A DNA stretch of 64,000 bases from Microtetraspora glauca (GTDB lineage Bacteria; Actinomycetota; Actinomycetes; Streptosporangiales; Streptosporangiaceae): NCBI GenBank assembly GCA_001570385.1, contig BBYL01000008.1:186001-250000 (forward strand), given 5' to 3'. The translations under genes and the position numbers were made by a program. Under the pieces are notes generated by a model. That model was not told the DNA's origin. It searched no databases and saw only the letters and a list, made by a program, of their open reading frames with translations. This document shows positions 36,368 to 44,706 of this stretch, one piece after another (within the stretch, counting starts at the first letter, position 1; each line of letters starts with the position of its first letter).

Positions 36368-36718
36368 TCACTTGTCTCGGCCGTGGGCTTCCTTCGCCTC
36401 GTCCACCGAGGCGTAGATCCCGAAGACCTTGGTGAGACCGGTGATCCGGAAGATCTTCAGGATGCGCTCCTGCGTGCAGACGAGCTCCAGCGAGCCGTCG
36501 TGCGCCCGCACCCGCTTGAGCCCGCCGACCAGCACGCCGAGCCCGGTGGAGTCCAGGAAGTCCACCTTCTCCATGTTCACAAGGAGGTGGAAGTTGCCCT
36601 TGTTGACCAGGTCGATCAGCAGCTCACGCAGTCTGGGCGCGGTGTAGACGTCGATCTCACCTTCGACATCGACGATGGTGAGGTTGTCCTCGGAATGGTG
36701 GTCCAACTTCAGATCCAC
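36368..36718 (-). CDS. bldG: anti-sigma-factor antagonist BldG (STAS)
   Basis: 116 residues from a GTG at 36718 with GGAGGA three bases upstream; earlier in-frame starts lack a site. The STAS domain is [65 protein letters not shown], almost as in Streptomyces BldG; the phosphorylatable Ser is in FLDSTGLG. BldG controls aerial development and antibiotic production by partner switching with anti-sigma factors. It is the first gene of the two-gene operon and divergent from the helicase. Confidence 0.93.
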   Translation of the reverse strand: MDLKLDHHSEDNLTIVDVEGEIDVYTAPRLRELLIDLVNKGNFHLLVNMEKVDFLDSTGLGVLVGGLKRVRAHDGSLELVCTQERILKIFRITGLTKVFGIYASVDEAKEAHGRDK

Positions 36719-36892
36719 AGATCCTCCAGCGCCTTGCATGCGTAGGTCCTCGATGGAGGTCGTGCATCCTGGAAGCTCGAAAGCCCCAGAAGAACGACCC
36801 CGACGCGCGGCATTCAACCACGCTACGACTCCGTGTCTATACGAAATCCCGACTCCGAGCGACTCTCCCCACAGATGCCATAGTGGAAACCA

Positions 36893-39220
36893 GTGACTTC
36901 GTCTACCTCACCTTCACGTCGGACAGGCCCTCTCCTGGCACGGCTGCTCTCGGCACCGTCGCGCAGCGGGCGGGTCACGCATGTCGAGCACGTTCCAGCA
37001 CGTCAGGCGGGCCAGGCCGGCTGGCCGGAGTGGGCTCCGGACGTGCTGGTGAGCCGATTGGAGAACCAGGGCATATCGGGCCTCTGGCAACACCAGCTCG
37101 ACACCGCCGAGCACGTTCGACGTGGCCAAAACGTGATCATTGCCACTGGCACCGCCTCGGGAAAATCTTTGGCCTACCTGCTCCCGGCCGTGGCCGACGT
37201 CCTCGCAGGCGGCACCGTGCTCTACCTGACACCGACGAAGGCGCTCGCCGCCGACCAGCTCCGCGCGGTCAGGGCGCTGCGGCTGGCCCAGGTCAGGGCG
37301 GCCACCTTCGACGGTGACACTCCCGCGGAGGAACGTCCCTGGGTACGGCAGCACGCCAACTATGTCCTGACGAATCCAGACATGCTGCACCGGTCGATGT
37401 TGCCGGGCCATGCCCGCTGGTCCTCGTTCTGGCGACGGCTCCGGCTGGTGATCGTCGACGAATGCCACGGATACCGCGGTGTCTTCGGCTCGCACGTCGC
37501 CCAGATCCTGCGCCGCCTGCGCCGGGTCTGTGGGAAGTACGGCTCCCGCCCCACCTTCCTGCTGGCGTCGGCCACCGCGAGTGACCCCGCCCTGGCGGGA
37601 GCACGCCTGACGGGCCTTGAGATGGCCGAGGTGACCACGGACGCCTCGCCCCGGGGTTCCGCCACCTTCGCGCTCTGGGAGCCGCCTCTGACGGACCTGC
37701 GGGGCGAGAACGGCGCGCCGATCCGGCGCACGGCCACCGCCGAGACGGCCGACCTGCTCACCGACCTCGTCGTCGAAGGGGTGCGAACGCTGGCCTTCGT
37801 CCGGTCCCGCCGGGCCGCCGAGACCGTCGCGCTCACCGCTCGGAGGAATCTCGAAGAGATCTCCCCCGACCTGCCGTCCCAGGTGGCGGCTTACCGGGCG
37901 GGTTACCTGTCCGACGACAGGCGGGCGCTGGAGAAGTCGCTGCGGTCGGGTTCGCTGATGGGCCTGGCCACCACCAACGCCCTGGAACTCGGCGTCGACG
38001 TGTCCGGCCTGGACGCCGTCCTCATCGCCGGCTGGCCGGGCACCCGCGCCTCGCTCTGGCAGCAGGCGGGACGGGCCGGGCGGGCGGGACAGGACGCCCT
38101 CGCCGTGCTCGTGGCCCGGGACGACCCGCTGGACACCTATCTCGTTCACCATCCGGAGGCACTGTTCGGCCGGCCGGTGGAGGCCATCGTGCTCGATCCC
38201 GACAATCCGTACGTGCTGGCTCCTCATCTGTGCGCGGCCGCCGCGGAGATCCCGCTGACCGAGCAGGATCTGGAGACCTTCGGTCCCGCCGCACCGGACG
38301 TCCTCGACGACCTGGTGGGCAGGGGGATGTTGCGGAAGCGCACCACCGGCTGGTTCTGGACCAGCCGGGGACGCGCCTGTGACCTGGCCGACATCCGCGG
38401 CGCGGGAGGCGCCCCGATCCAGGTCGTGGAGGCCGCCACGGGACGGCTCCTCGGCACCGTGGACGAGCCGTCCGCCCACATGACGGTCCACTCCGGGGCG
38501 GTGTACGTCCATCAGGGCGAGACGTTCGTCGTGGACCTGCTCGATCTCGACTCCGACGTCGCCCTGGTCACGGCGGCCGAACCCGACTACACCACGTACG
38601 CGAGAGACATCACGGATATTCGGGTGGCCGAATCGATCCGTATGCGGCCTTTCGGGCCGGGCGAGTTGCATTTCGGATCTGTGGAAGTGACCCAGCAGGT
38701 CGTCTCGTACATCAAGCGGCGCACCCAGACCGGCGAGTCCCTCGGCGAGGAGCCGCTGGACCTGCCACCTCGAACGCTGCACACCCGGGCGGTCTGGTGG
38801 ACACTGCCCGACCTCGCGCTCGCGCCGCTGATGGCCGACACCGACGGCAAGCCCGTGGACCTCGGTGGTGCGGCTCATGCCGCGGAACACGCCTCCATCG
38901 GCCTGCTCCCCCTGTTCGCGACGTGTGATCGATGGGACATCGGCGGCGTCTCCACGCAACTCCACCAGGACACCGGTCTGCTGACGGTCTTCGTGTACGA
39001 CGGCCATGACGGCGGGGCGGGCTTCGCCGAACGAGGCTTCGCCCGCGCCGTCGACTGGCTCTCCGCGACTCAGGAGGCCATCGCCTCCTGCGAATGCGAG
39101 CAGGGCTGTCCGTCCTGCATCCAGTCGCCCAAGTGCGGCAACGGCAACGAACCCCTCGACAAGGCCGGCGCGCTCCGCCTGCTCGGCATCCTGCTCGGCT
39201 CGGACACCCGCCCGGAGTGA
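36893..39220 (+). CDS. MrfA/YprA-like DEAD/DEAH-box helicase
   Basis: 775 residues starting at a GTG. Motif [12 protein letters not shown], Ia [10 protein letters not shown], motif II DECH ([20 protein letters not shown]), motif III ASATASD, then helicase domain 2 with [11 protein letters not shown] (motif VI). The C-terminal domain ends [17 protein letters not shown], a four-Cys zinc site as in B. subtilis MrfA, which repairs mitomycin-type DNA damage by 3'-5' unwinding. The same family sits next to bldG in Streptomyces and near the Tad locus in mycobacteria. Naming by family only. Confidence 0.88.
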   Translation: MTSSTSPSRRTGPLLARLLSAPSRSGRVTHVEHVPARQAGQAGWPEWAPDVLVSRLENQGISGLWQHQLDTAEHVRRGQNVIIATGTASGKSLAYLLPAVADVLAGGTVLYLTPTKALAADQLRAVRALRLAQVRAATFDGDTPAEERPWVRQHANYVLTNPDMLHRSMLPGHARWSSFWRRLRLVIVDECHGYRGVFGSHVAQILRRLRRVCGKYGSRPTFLLASATASDPALAGARLTGLEMAEVTTDASPRGSATFALWEPPLTDLRGENGAPIRRTATAETADLLTDLVVEGVRTLAFVRSRRAAETVALTARRNLEEISPDLPSQVAAYRAGYLSDDRRALEKSLRSGSLMGLATTNALELGVDVSGLDAVLIAGWPGTRASLWQQAGRAGRAGQDALAVLVARDDPLDTYLVHHPEALFGRPVEAIVLDPDNPYVLAPHLCAAAAEIPLTEQDLETFGPAAPDVLDDLVGRGMLRKRTTGWFWTSRGRACDLADIRGAGGAPIQVVEAATGRLLGTVDEPSAHMTVHSGAVYVHQGETFVVDLLDLDSDVALVTAAEPDYTTYARDITDIRVAESIRMRPFGPGELHFGSVEVTQQVVSYIKRRTQTGESLGEEPLDLPPRTLHTRAVWWTLPDLALAPLMADTDGKPVDLGGAAHAAEHASIGLLPLFATCDRWDIGGVSTQLHQDTGLLTVFVYDGHDGGAGFAERGFARAVDWLSATQEAIASCECEQGCPSCIQSPKCGNGNEPLDKAGALRLLGILLGSDTRPE

Positions 39221-39260
39221 TCAGGACCTGGATTCAGGACTCAGCCGATCATCGCCCTGG

Positions 39261-39358
39261 CAGTCACAGCCCTAGGCAGTCACGGGTCCGGGCAGCCACG
39301 GCTCCCGGGCAGTCACGGGTCCGGGTAGTCCTGGGTCCGGGCAGTCATGGCTCCCGGG
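39261..39358. repeat. six tandem 16/17-bp repeats between convergent genes
   Basis: Unit CAGTCACGGGTCCGGG, copies from 39261, 39277, 39293, 39310, 39326 and 39342. Units alternate between GGGTCCGGG and GGCTCCCGGG endings. It fills the gap between the helicase and the last Tad gene. A 13-base duplication (TCAAGGTGCCGTG) follows at 39381 and 39396. Confidence 0.85.
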
Positions 39359-39395
39359 CCATCCCAGCCAGTGGCAGCCATCAAGGTGCCGTGGG

Positions 39396-39773
39396 TCAAG
39401 GTGCCGTGACGGGTCCCGCGCGGGCGAGAGCCGTCGCCGTCCCGACACCCACGATGGGCAGGACACGTGGCACCGCGACGGCGGCAGCGACGTCCACGAT
39501 GCCGTCTGAGAGCGCACAGGAGACCATCCGCGCGCCATTGGCCATCGCCACCATGTCCGCACGCCCGCATGCCCCCTCCGGCGCGGAGAAGGCGTGTGCT
39601 GCCGCCGCCAGGGCGCTGAGATCGGCCGCGCTCTGCGCCCGATGGCGCGCCACCCTCACCGCTCCGACCTGAAGCACCGCCAGCGCGACAACCCACACCA
39701 CGGCCATGAGCGTGACCATCCAGATCGTGGCCGACCCGCTCTCCCGAGCCTCTCTTTCCCTCAAGCTCCTCAC
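39396..39773 (-). CDS. TadE/Rv3654c-like secreted pilus-locus protein
   Basis: 125 residues from a GTG at 39773. It opens with a charged leader then ESGSATIWMVTLMAVVWVVALAVLQVGAVRVARHRAQSAADLSALAAA, the pattern of Rv3654c-type proteins: a prepilin-like cleavage region, one membrane helix, and a helix that contacts the pilus machinery. It is the last gene of the Tad operon here. In M. tuberculosis Rv3654c follows Rv3655c (TadE) in the same way. The upstream region is a purine-rich degenerate repeat, so longer starts are doubtful. Confidence 0.75.
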   Translation of the reverse strand: MRSLREREARESGSATIWMVTLMAVVWVVALAVLQVGAVRVARHRAQSAADLSALAAAAHAFSAPEGACGRADMVAMANGARMVSCALSDGIVDVAAAVAVPRVLPIVGVGTATALARAGPVTAP

Positions 39774-40078
39774 GCCGTTTCCACTGCCTCCACAACGTTT
39801 CCCCCGCCCCACACTGTCTCCGCCGTCCCCACACCGTTTCTGCCGTCTCCACGCCGTCTCCTGTCCCCACACCGTCCCCTGTCCCCACGCCGTCCCCAGG
39901 CCCTCTCCCCCCGTCCGCGGGCCGTTTTCGCCGTTCCTACGCCGTTCTCAACTGGTCTCCTCAGGCCCCTCCGGCTCTTGCCCGATCACATCGGCCCTTC
40001 CAGTCCTCGGTGTCGTGGAAGAAGTGTTCTCGCACTCCCTTCGGCGGCTGTGATCTGCCGGTCACCCACCCCAGTGAG
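39774..40078. repeat. degenerate purine-rich tandem repeat and spacer between two Tad genes
   Basis: On the minus strand, GGGGACAGG/GGAGACGG-type units of 18-20 bp fill about 39776-39900 (two clear 18-mers at 39855 and 39873, CGTCTCCTGTCCCCACAC on the plus strand). The rest to 40078 holds nothing recognised. Open in several frames because of the repeat, so coding there is unlikely. Confidence 0.6.
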
Positions 40079-40648
40079 TCACGGCATACGTCCCTCAGGA
40101 GTCCGGCCGGAAAAGTCGATCGCGCCTGGCTCTGTGGCGGCGCTGGCGGACGCCTCGACCCGGATGGCCGGAAGCATCAACCCCCAACTCGGCCTGATCA
40201 GCGCCGAAATCCTCACCCTGGCCATCTCACCCACGATCGAGACCGCGATCTCCGCGCCTCGTGGTGCCGAACGGGCCGCCGCCGCGCGTACCGACGCGAC
40301 AGGCTCGCCCCGGGCCACGGCCCTGGCTCCCGCCCTGGCCGCGTCCACGCACTCCAATTGGGCACCGATGAGACCCACCGCCCACAGAGCGGCACCGAGG
40401 ACCGCGACCAGGGCCGGCAACCCGACGGCCGCCTCGGCAGTGACCGAGCCTCGATCACTCGGTCGCACTCGCCGGGCCTTCGGCTCCCTCACAGGCAACA
40501 GATCGCCAGAAAGGCCCCCGGCCTGGCGCCCACGAAACCGCGCCGGATCGGGCAACGCCGCCCTGCCGGCCATCCACATCAACCCTGATGAGGCCCCTCG
40601 GCGTGGCGACGCACTCAGCGTGCGCTCCATCCCAGCGAGCTCGCTCAC
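40079..40648 (-). CDS. TadE-like pilus assembly protein
   Basis: Up to 189 residues. The functional core starts at DRGSVTAEAAVGLPALVAVLGAALWAVGLIGAQLECVDAARAGARAVARGE, a prepilin-like segment (G-S-V-T-A-E, with Glu five after the presumed cleavage Gly) and one helix, then a small extracytoplasmic domain. The first 60 residues are basic and low complexity, so the real start may be the GTG at 40492 (137 residues). It corresponds to Rv3655c in order. It lies four bases from the DUF4244 gene. Confidence 0.8.
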   Translation of the reverse strand: MSELAGMERTLSASPRRGASSGLMWMAGRAALPDPARFRGRQAGGLSGDLLPVREPKARRVRPSDRGSVTAEAAVGLPALVAVLGAALWAVGLIGAQLECVDAARAGARAVARGEPVASVRAAAARSAPRGAEIAVSIVGEMARVRISALIRPSWGLMLPAIRVEASASAATEPGAIDFSGRTPEGRMP

Positions 40649-40652
40649 GGCG

Positions 40653-41261
40653 TCACCCCGCCAGCTTGAGGGCCTTCTGGATCAGCGCGGTGAGCATGCC
40701 TCTGACCTCAGCACTCGTGACGATCTTGAAGAGCAGGCCCGCGAAGGCGCAGGCGGCGATCGTGCCCACCGCATACTCAGCGGTCGACATGCCCGCTTCG
40801 GCCCTGGTGCGGGCGGCCAAGGTCCATTGCACGGCCGTGGACCGGAGCCGTACCCGCAACGCGCCGATCAACGTCCGCCAGGAACGCGCCGAACTCTGGC
40901 CGCACAACAGCTTCTGCCGGGATTCCGGACCCAGTTCGAGCACTGAGGCCGCTCTGCCTTCCGAGGCCGATCTCCCTTCCGACTCCGGTCGGCGCCCCGA
41001 CACCGGTCGACGCGTCGTACCGGAGCGACAAACCGCAGCCGACTGGTGCACCGGAAGCGGTCGGCGCGCTGTGGCGAGTCGGCATTCCGAACCAGGACGG
41101 CATCCCGGAGCCGGGCGACATTCCGAGGCCGGTCGGCTGACCAGGACATGAAACGCCGCCGCCTTCCTGGACACGCGTGCCATCACTCGCTGAACCGCCA
41201 GGAACGCCTGACACGTTCGTCCGACAGCTTTGCCGAGCTTCTTGCCGATCCGTGTGCGCAT
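40653..41261 (-). CDS. DUF4244 Flp-pilin-like protein with hexapeptide-repeat N-terminus
   Basis: 202 residues from an ATG with AGGGGG four bases upstream. The C-terminal 50 residues are the DUF4244 pilin-like domain (AEAGMSTAEYAVGTIAACAFAGLLFKIVTSAEVRGMLTALIQKAL), the presumed pilus subunit (Rv3656c type); cleavage is expected after AEAG, before MSTAEY. DUF4244 proteins are normally about 60-80 residues. Here roughly 70 residues of RPxxxC-type hexapeptides (40937-41134) precede it. If the start is instead inside, near the GTG before QWTLAARTRAEAG, the repeat is 5' leader. Confidence 0.75.
   Translation of the reverse strand: MRTRIGKKLGKAVGRTCQAFLAVQRVMARVSRKAAAFHVLVSRPASECRPAPGCRPGSECRLATARRPLPVHQSAAVCRSGTTRRPVSGRRPESEGRSASEGRAASVLELGPESRQKLLCGQSSARSWRTLIGALRVRLRSTAVQWTLAARTRAEAGMSTAEYAVGTIAACAFAGLLFKIVTSAEVRGMLTALIQKALKLAG
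40937..41134 (-). repeat. about eleven degenerate 18-bp (hexapeptide) units
   Basis: Units on the plus strand such as GGCATTCCGAACCAGGAC, GGCATCCCGGAGCCGGGC and GACATTCCGAGGCCGGTC (41081, 41099, 41117). In the minus frame they give RPASEC RPAPGC RPGSEC RLATAR and so on. Phase is kept across all copies. Confidence 0.8.
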
Positions 41262-41351
41262 CGATCCCCCTGATCGGACCACCACGGTCTCTCCGCGGCT
41301 GCCCTCAGGTTCCGCGATCGGGCTTCTCCTCGCTGGCCCCGAACTCGGTTC

Positions 41352-41494
41352 TGGGGATAAGAATCGATCATGTTCCGTACTGTGGATAGCGGGGTTCTAT
41401 GTGGATAACCGACCGCCCAGGACAGGGGGTTCAACCTGGAATATCGCCGCACGACATCTCCAGTTATCCACAAGTGTGGAAAGTGCTGTCCACA
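41352..41494. other. cluster of DnaA-box-like sites
   Basis: TGTGGATAG at 41381, TGTGGATAA at 41400, TTATCCACA at 41464, CTGTCCACA at 41486, and weaker TGGGGATAA (41352) and TGTGGAAAG (41475). At least two are perfect E. coli-consensus boxes (TTATCCACA) in a GC-rich genome where they are rare, within 115 bases. The gap has no gene. Similar DnaA clusters outside oriC are known in Streptomyces to titrate DnaA. Confidence 0.6.
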
Positions 41495-41668
41495 GCCCGA
41501 ATCACCGGACAGTCGCCCGAGCTTGTCTCATGCTGACGCCGACCGGCAAGGCTGCGGTGAGCCCGAAGAGGTGGGACGGGGCCCCCGCAAGTGCCCCGGA
41601 CACCCCAGACACAGAGGCGGCACTGAAGAGGTGAGGCGGAGAAGCGCGGGAGGCAGTGCGCGGGGGTA

Positions 41669-41729
41669 AGCGACGCGAGCGTGAAGCCACGCCAGCATGA
41701 AGCGACGCCAGCGTGAAGCGACGCGAAGG
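41669..41729. repeat. 16-bp tandem repeat downstream of tadC
   Basis: AGCGACGCGAGCGTGA at 41669, diverged copies at 41685 and 41701, and a partial fourth at 41717. It lies between the DnaA-box cluster and the tadC stop. Confidence 0.85.
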
Positions 41730-41759
41730 AGGAGGGGCGGAAGGTGTAAGGGACCGATG

Positions 41760-42647
41760 TCAAGGCAAAAGGACTTGCCCTGCCAGACCAGCCACCACGG
41801 GAATGATCCCCAAAAAGACGAACGCGGGCAGGAAGCACAACCCGAGCGGAGCCACAGCCTGGACCCCGGCTTTCCTCGCAGCCGCCGATGAGGACGCGCG
41901 GCCGGCCCGACGCGCGTCATCCGCCAGCCGTGTGAGCACCTCTGCGACCGGCGCTCCGCGCCGGGTAGCTCTGATCATGGTCCGAGCGAGCGAAGCGAGG
42001 GGTGGGTCCTGCGCGAGAGCGCCCCAAGCCGCCTCTGGGTCCGCCCCCAGCCGTAGCTGGCCTCCGATCCAGGAGAGCCGTTCTCCCAATGGCCCACCGA
42101 TGGCTTCCGCCACCGCGTCGACCGCTCCGCCCACCGGCTGCCCGGCTCGGAGACAGGCGACCATGAGATCGGCCGCGAACGGGAGATCCGCCGCCACTCG
42201 CTCGCGACGACGCCGGGCCTCGGCGGGTTCCCGCCGTTGAACAGCCACGAGCACGCCCCCGGCGACCAGTGCGCCCGCAACCGCACCCGAAACTCCCCCC
42301 AGCATGAGGAAAGCGAGTGTTCCGGTTGGCGCGGCGACCGCGAGCCCGTGGAGTCGGACCGCCATCTCGGGACTTCGGGCTGCTGATCCGCGTCCCATGT
42401 GAGAGCGGCCAGCCACAGTCGGCGCCATCTCGGTGATGGCCCCGACGCCGCTCCCCTGAATGGCATCCCGAGCGGCGCCATGACCAACACCTGGACCAAC
42501 ACCTCTGCCAACGTGCTGGACCGGCCCCCGCCGTAGATCTCCTGCCGCACCGAAGCCGGGAAGCGCACGCAGCCGACCGGAAGGCGAGATGCGAGCCGGC
42601 CACGCCATCACGGCCAGCGCGGCCAGGACAGCGGCGATCACCGCCAT
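41760..42647 (-). CDS. tadC: TadC-like pilus inner-membrane protein
   Basis: 295 residues of the GspF/T2SF superfamily. The helical cytoplasmic part is ADLPFAADLMVACLRAGQPVGGAVDAVAEAIGG, then RLGADPEAAWGAL, and the C-terminal membrane pair GVQAVAPLGLCFLPAFVFLGIIPVVAGL closes the protein as usual for TadC. The N-terminal third has one membrane segment plus a Gly-rich region, and a second hydrophobic block (GTLAFLMLGGVSGAVAGALVAGGVLV). The start overlaps tadB by ten bases. Works with TadA and TadB as the pilus assembly platform. Confidence 0.85.
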   Translation of the reverse strand: MAVIAAVLAALAVMAWPARISPSGRLRALPGFGAAGDLRRGPVQHVGRGVGPGVGHGAARDAIQGSGVGAITEMAPTVAGRSHMGRGSAARSPEMAVRLHGLAVAAPTGTLAFLMLGGVSGAVAGALVAGGVLVAVQRREPAEARRRRERVAADLPFAADLMVACLRAGQPVGGAVDAVAEAIGGPLGERLSWIGGQLRLGADPEAAWGALAQDPPLASLARTMIRATRRGAPVAEVLTRLADDARRAGRASSSAAARKAGVQAVAPLGLCFLPAFVFLGIIPVVAGLAGQVLLP

Positions 42648-43492
42648 GATGTGCCGACCTCCTTCTCGAGGCCTCCCGCCTCATGACTCCGTACCGCGTA
42701 AGCGACCTTTCCGGAGCCTCCCGCCTCATGACCCCGTACCGCGTGAGCGACCTTTCCGGAGCCTCCCGCCTCCTGCCCCTGTGCCGCGTGGGCGACGATG
42801 CGGTTGGTCCACCACACGCCCACGCCGTCCAGAGCGAGCCCCGTGACCAGGCAGGCGATCCCGGCGGGTTCCCCGAACAGGAACGACAGAGGGCTCATGC
42901 CGAGGCCGGCGGCCATCAGCAGGCCGAGCGCGGGAAGGACCGCGAGCAGGCGCGCCGTCGCCCGCGGACCTGCGAGCTGGGCGGCGAGATCCTGCCTGTG
43001 CGTCTCGGCCTCGCGGAGCGAGCCGCCCAGCCGCTCGACGAGGGCGGCCAGGCCACCGCCCCCGGCCATGCTGACCTGCCAGCAGGCGGCGAGCCGGATG
43101 AGCCCCTCTCCACCATGAGGCGGGGCGGCGCGCAGCAGGGCGGCGGCGACGTCACCGCCGTCCCTGGCGGTGGCGACGACCGGCCGCAGCACCTCCGCAT
43201 CGGGAAGGGTGACCGCGGAGACGGCACGGGACAGCGCGTCACCCGGAGTCCCACCGGCGGCGAGTTCGGCCACGATCCCCTGACAGAGCTCGATGGACAC
43301 AGCACGCCACGCCGCGGCCTGCCGTTCGGGACGGGGGCGATCAAGGAGTGTGGCCGCGCGGCGTCTCGGCGTGCGCCCCCGGGCACCCGTGAGACCCGCC
43401 ACACGCGCCGCGGCGATTCCCGGGCCGGCCCAGACCCATGCCGCGAGCGCGGCGGCCAGCACCGCTATGGCGACCATGCGGCCCCCGGGCAT
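42638..43492 (-). CDS. tadB: TadB-like pilus inner-membrane protein
   Basis: 284 residues of the T2SF family. The start is the ATG at 43492 or 43477. Helical domain: SIELCQGIVAELAAGGTPGDALSRAVSAV and WQVSMAGGGGLAALVERLGGSLREAETHRQDLAAQLAGPRAT; then the membrane pair LLAVLPALGLLMAAGLGMSPLSFLF and GIACLVTGLALDGVGVWW. The tail after the last helix consists of three 15-residue repeats (AHAAQGQEAGGSGKV and variants) coded by 45-bp DNA repeats and looks like a recent addition. It overlaps tadA. Confidence 0.86.
   Translation of the reverse strand: MPGGRMVAIAVLAAALAAWVWAGPGIAAARVAGLTGARGRTPRRRAATLLDRPRPERQAAAWRAVSIELCQGIVAELAAGGTPGDALSRAVSAVTLPDAEVLRPVVATARDGGDVAAALLRAAPPHGGEGLIRLAACWQVSMAGGGGLAALVERLGGSLREAETHRQDLAAQLAGPRATARLLAVLPALGLLMAAGLGMSPLSFLFGEPAGIACLVTGLALDGVGVWWTNRIVAHAAQGQEAGGSGKVAHAVRGHEAGGSGKVAYAVRSHEAGGLEKEVGTSWR
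42671..42803 (-). repeat. three 45-bp repeats at the tadB 3' end
   Basis: Copies at 42671-42715, 42716-42760 and 42761-42803 (GCCTCCCGCCTCATGACTCC start); the first two are nearly identical, the third diverged. Each is 15 codons, so the tadB frame is kept. Confidence 0.9.
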
Positions 43493-44706
43493 CGGGCCGC
43501 GAGCGCGGGCGCGGCGGGGCCGGATGTCACGTCGCCGCCGGGACCGAATGCCAGGGCCGGGACGGCGGTCACCAGGCCGGAAGGGCAGCGTTCCAGCAGG
43601 CAGATCTCGGCCACCCTGCGGCGCCCGCCCCCGGGATCACGGACGAGGTGGACGACCGCGTCGAGCGCCGCCGCGAGCTGGCTGTGCACCGCCTCCCGGG
43701 AGAGTCCGGCCGCGCAGGCGAGGGCCTCCAGCCGGGCGGGCACGTCCGCCGCGTTGTTCGCGTGCAGCGTCCCGCAACCGCCCTCGTGGCCCGTGTTGAG
43801 CGCGGCGAGCAGGTCGATGACCTCGGCGCCTCGGACCTCGCCCACCACAACGCGGTCCGGCCGCATCCGCAGTGCCTGCCGTACGAGGTCGCGGAGGGTG
43901 ACACCGCCCGCACCCTCGAGATTCGGCGGGCGCGTTTCGAGACGCACGACATGGGGGTGCCGGGGACGCAGCTCGGCGGAGTCCTCGACCAGGAGCAGTC
44001 GCTCACCCGGATCAGCCAGGGACAGCATGGCCGACAACATGGTGGTCTTGCCCGTGCCGGTGCCTCCGGTGACGAGGAAGGCCAGCCGCGCGGCCAGGAT
44101 CGCCCGCAGGACCACCGCGCCGATGCCGGGCACGAGCTCCTCCAGCGTGAACGTGCGGCGGGGCGGCAGGCGCAGGGACATGCAGGTGCCCTCAGGCGCG
44201 ATCGGCGGCAACACGGCGTGCAGCCGGACTCCTCCCGCCAGTCGCGCGTCCACGTACGGGCTGGCGTCGTCCAGACGCCGACCGGCCGCGGCGGCGAGCC
44301 GCTGGGCCAGGCGGCGGACCTCGTCGTCCCCGGAGAAGGCGACGGAGGTGAGCCGCAGGCCGCGGCCGTCGTCGACCCACACCTCTCGTGCGCCGTTGAC
44401 CAGGACGTCCGTGACGCCCGGCTCGGCGAGGAGCCCCTCGAGTGGCCCCGCGCCGATGAGGTCGGCGCGAAGGGTGCGCGCGATGGCCAACACCTCGGCG
44501 TCCCCGAGCACGGCCCGCTCGGCACGGAGCGCGCTCGCCACCCGGGCCGCCGACGGCTCCAGCCCCGAGCGGGCGAGCCGTACGCGGACGGCCTCGACCA
44601 GTTCCGGAGAGACCGTGGGGTCCGGCACGCTCGGGTCATCCGCCCGCTGTGGGGTCATGGCCTGTGCCGTGCCGTACGGACCGGTCTCTCCGGCGCGGAG
44701 GATCAC
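43465..44706 (-). CDS. tadA: TadA/CpaF-type pilus secretion ATPase
   Basis: 413 residues from a GTG overlapping the upstream stop (GTGA). It powers pilus subunit assembly. N-terminal domain (VTDVLVNGAREVWVDDGRGL, VRRLAQRLAAAAGRRLDDASPYVDARL), then Walker A GGTGTGKTTMLSAML, Asp box LLLVEDSAEL, Walker B DRVVVGEVRGAEVIDLL and His box GTLHANNAAD. C-terminal 50 residues are Ala/Pro-rich. Rv3659c is the mycobacterial counterpart by order. Confidence 0.93.
   Translation of the reverse strand: MILRAGETGPYGTAQAMTPQRADDPSVPDPTVSPELVEAVRVRLARSGLEPSAARVASALRAERAVLGDAEVLAIARTLRADLIGAGPLEGLLAEPGVTDVLVNGAREVWVDDGRGLRLTSVAFSGDDEVRRLAQRLAAAAGRRLDDASPYVDARLAGGVRLHAVLPPIAPEGTCMSLRLPPRRTFTLEELVPGIGAVVLRAILAARLAFLVTGGTGTGKTTMLSAMLSLADPGERLLLVEDSAELRPRHPHVVRLETRPPNLEGAGGVTLRDLVRQALRMRPDRVVVGEVRGAEVIDLLAALNTGHEGGCGTLHANNAADVPARLEALACAAGLSREAVHSQLAAALDAVVHLVRDPGGGRRRVAEICLLERCPSGLVTAVPALAFGPGGDVTSGPAAPALAARCPGAAWSP

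Noticed and set aside
39261..39358. Possible CRISPR array
   Set aside because: Units are contiguous 16/17-mers with no unique spacers of fixed length, and no cas genes are present.
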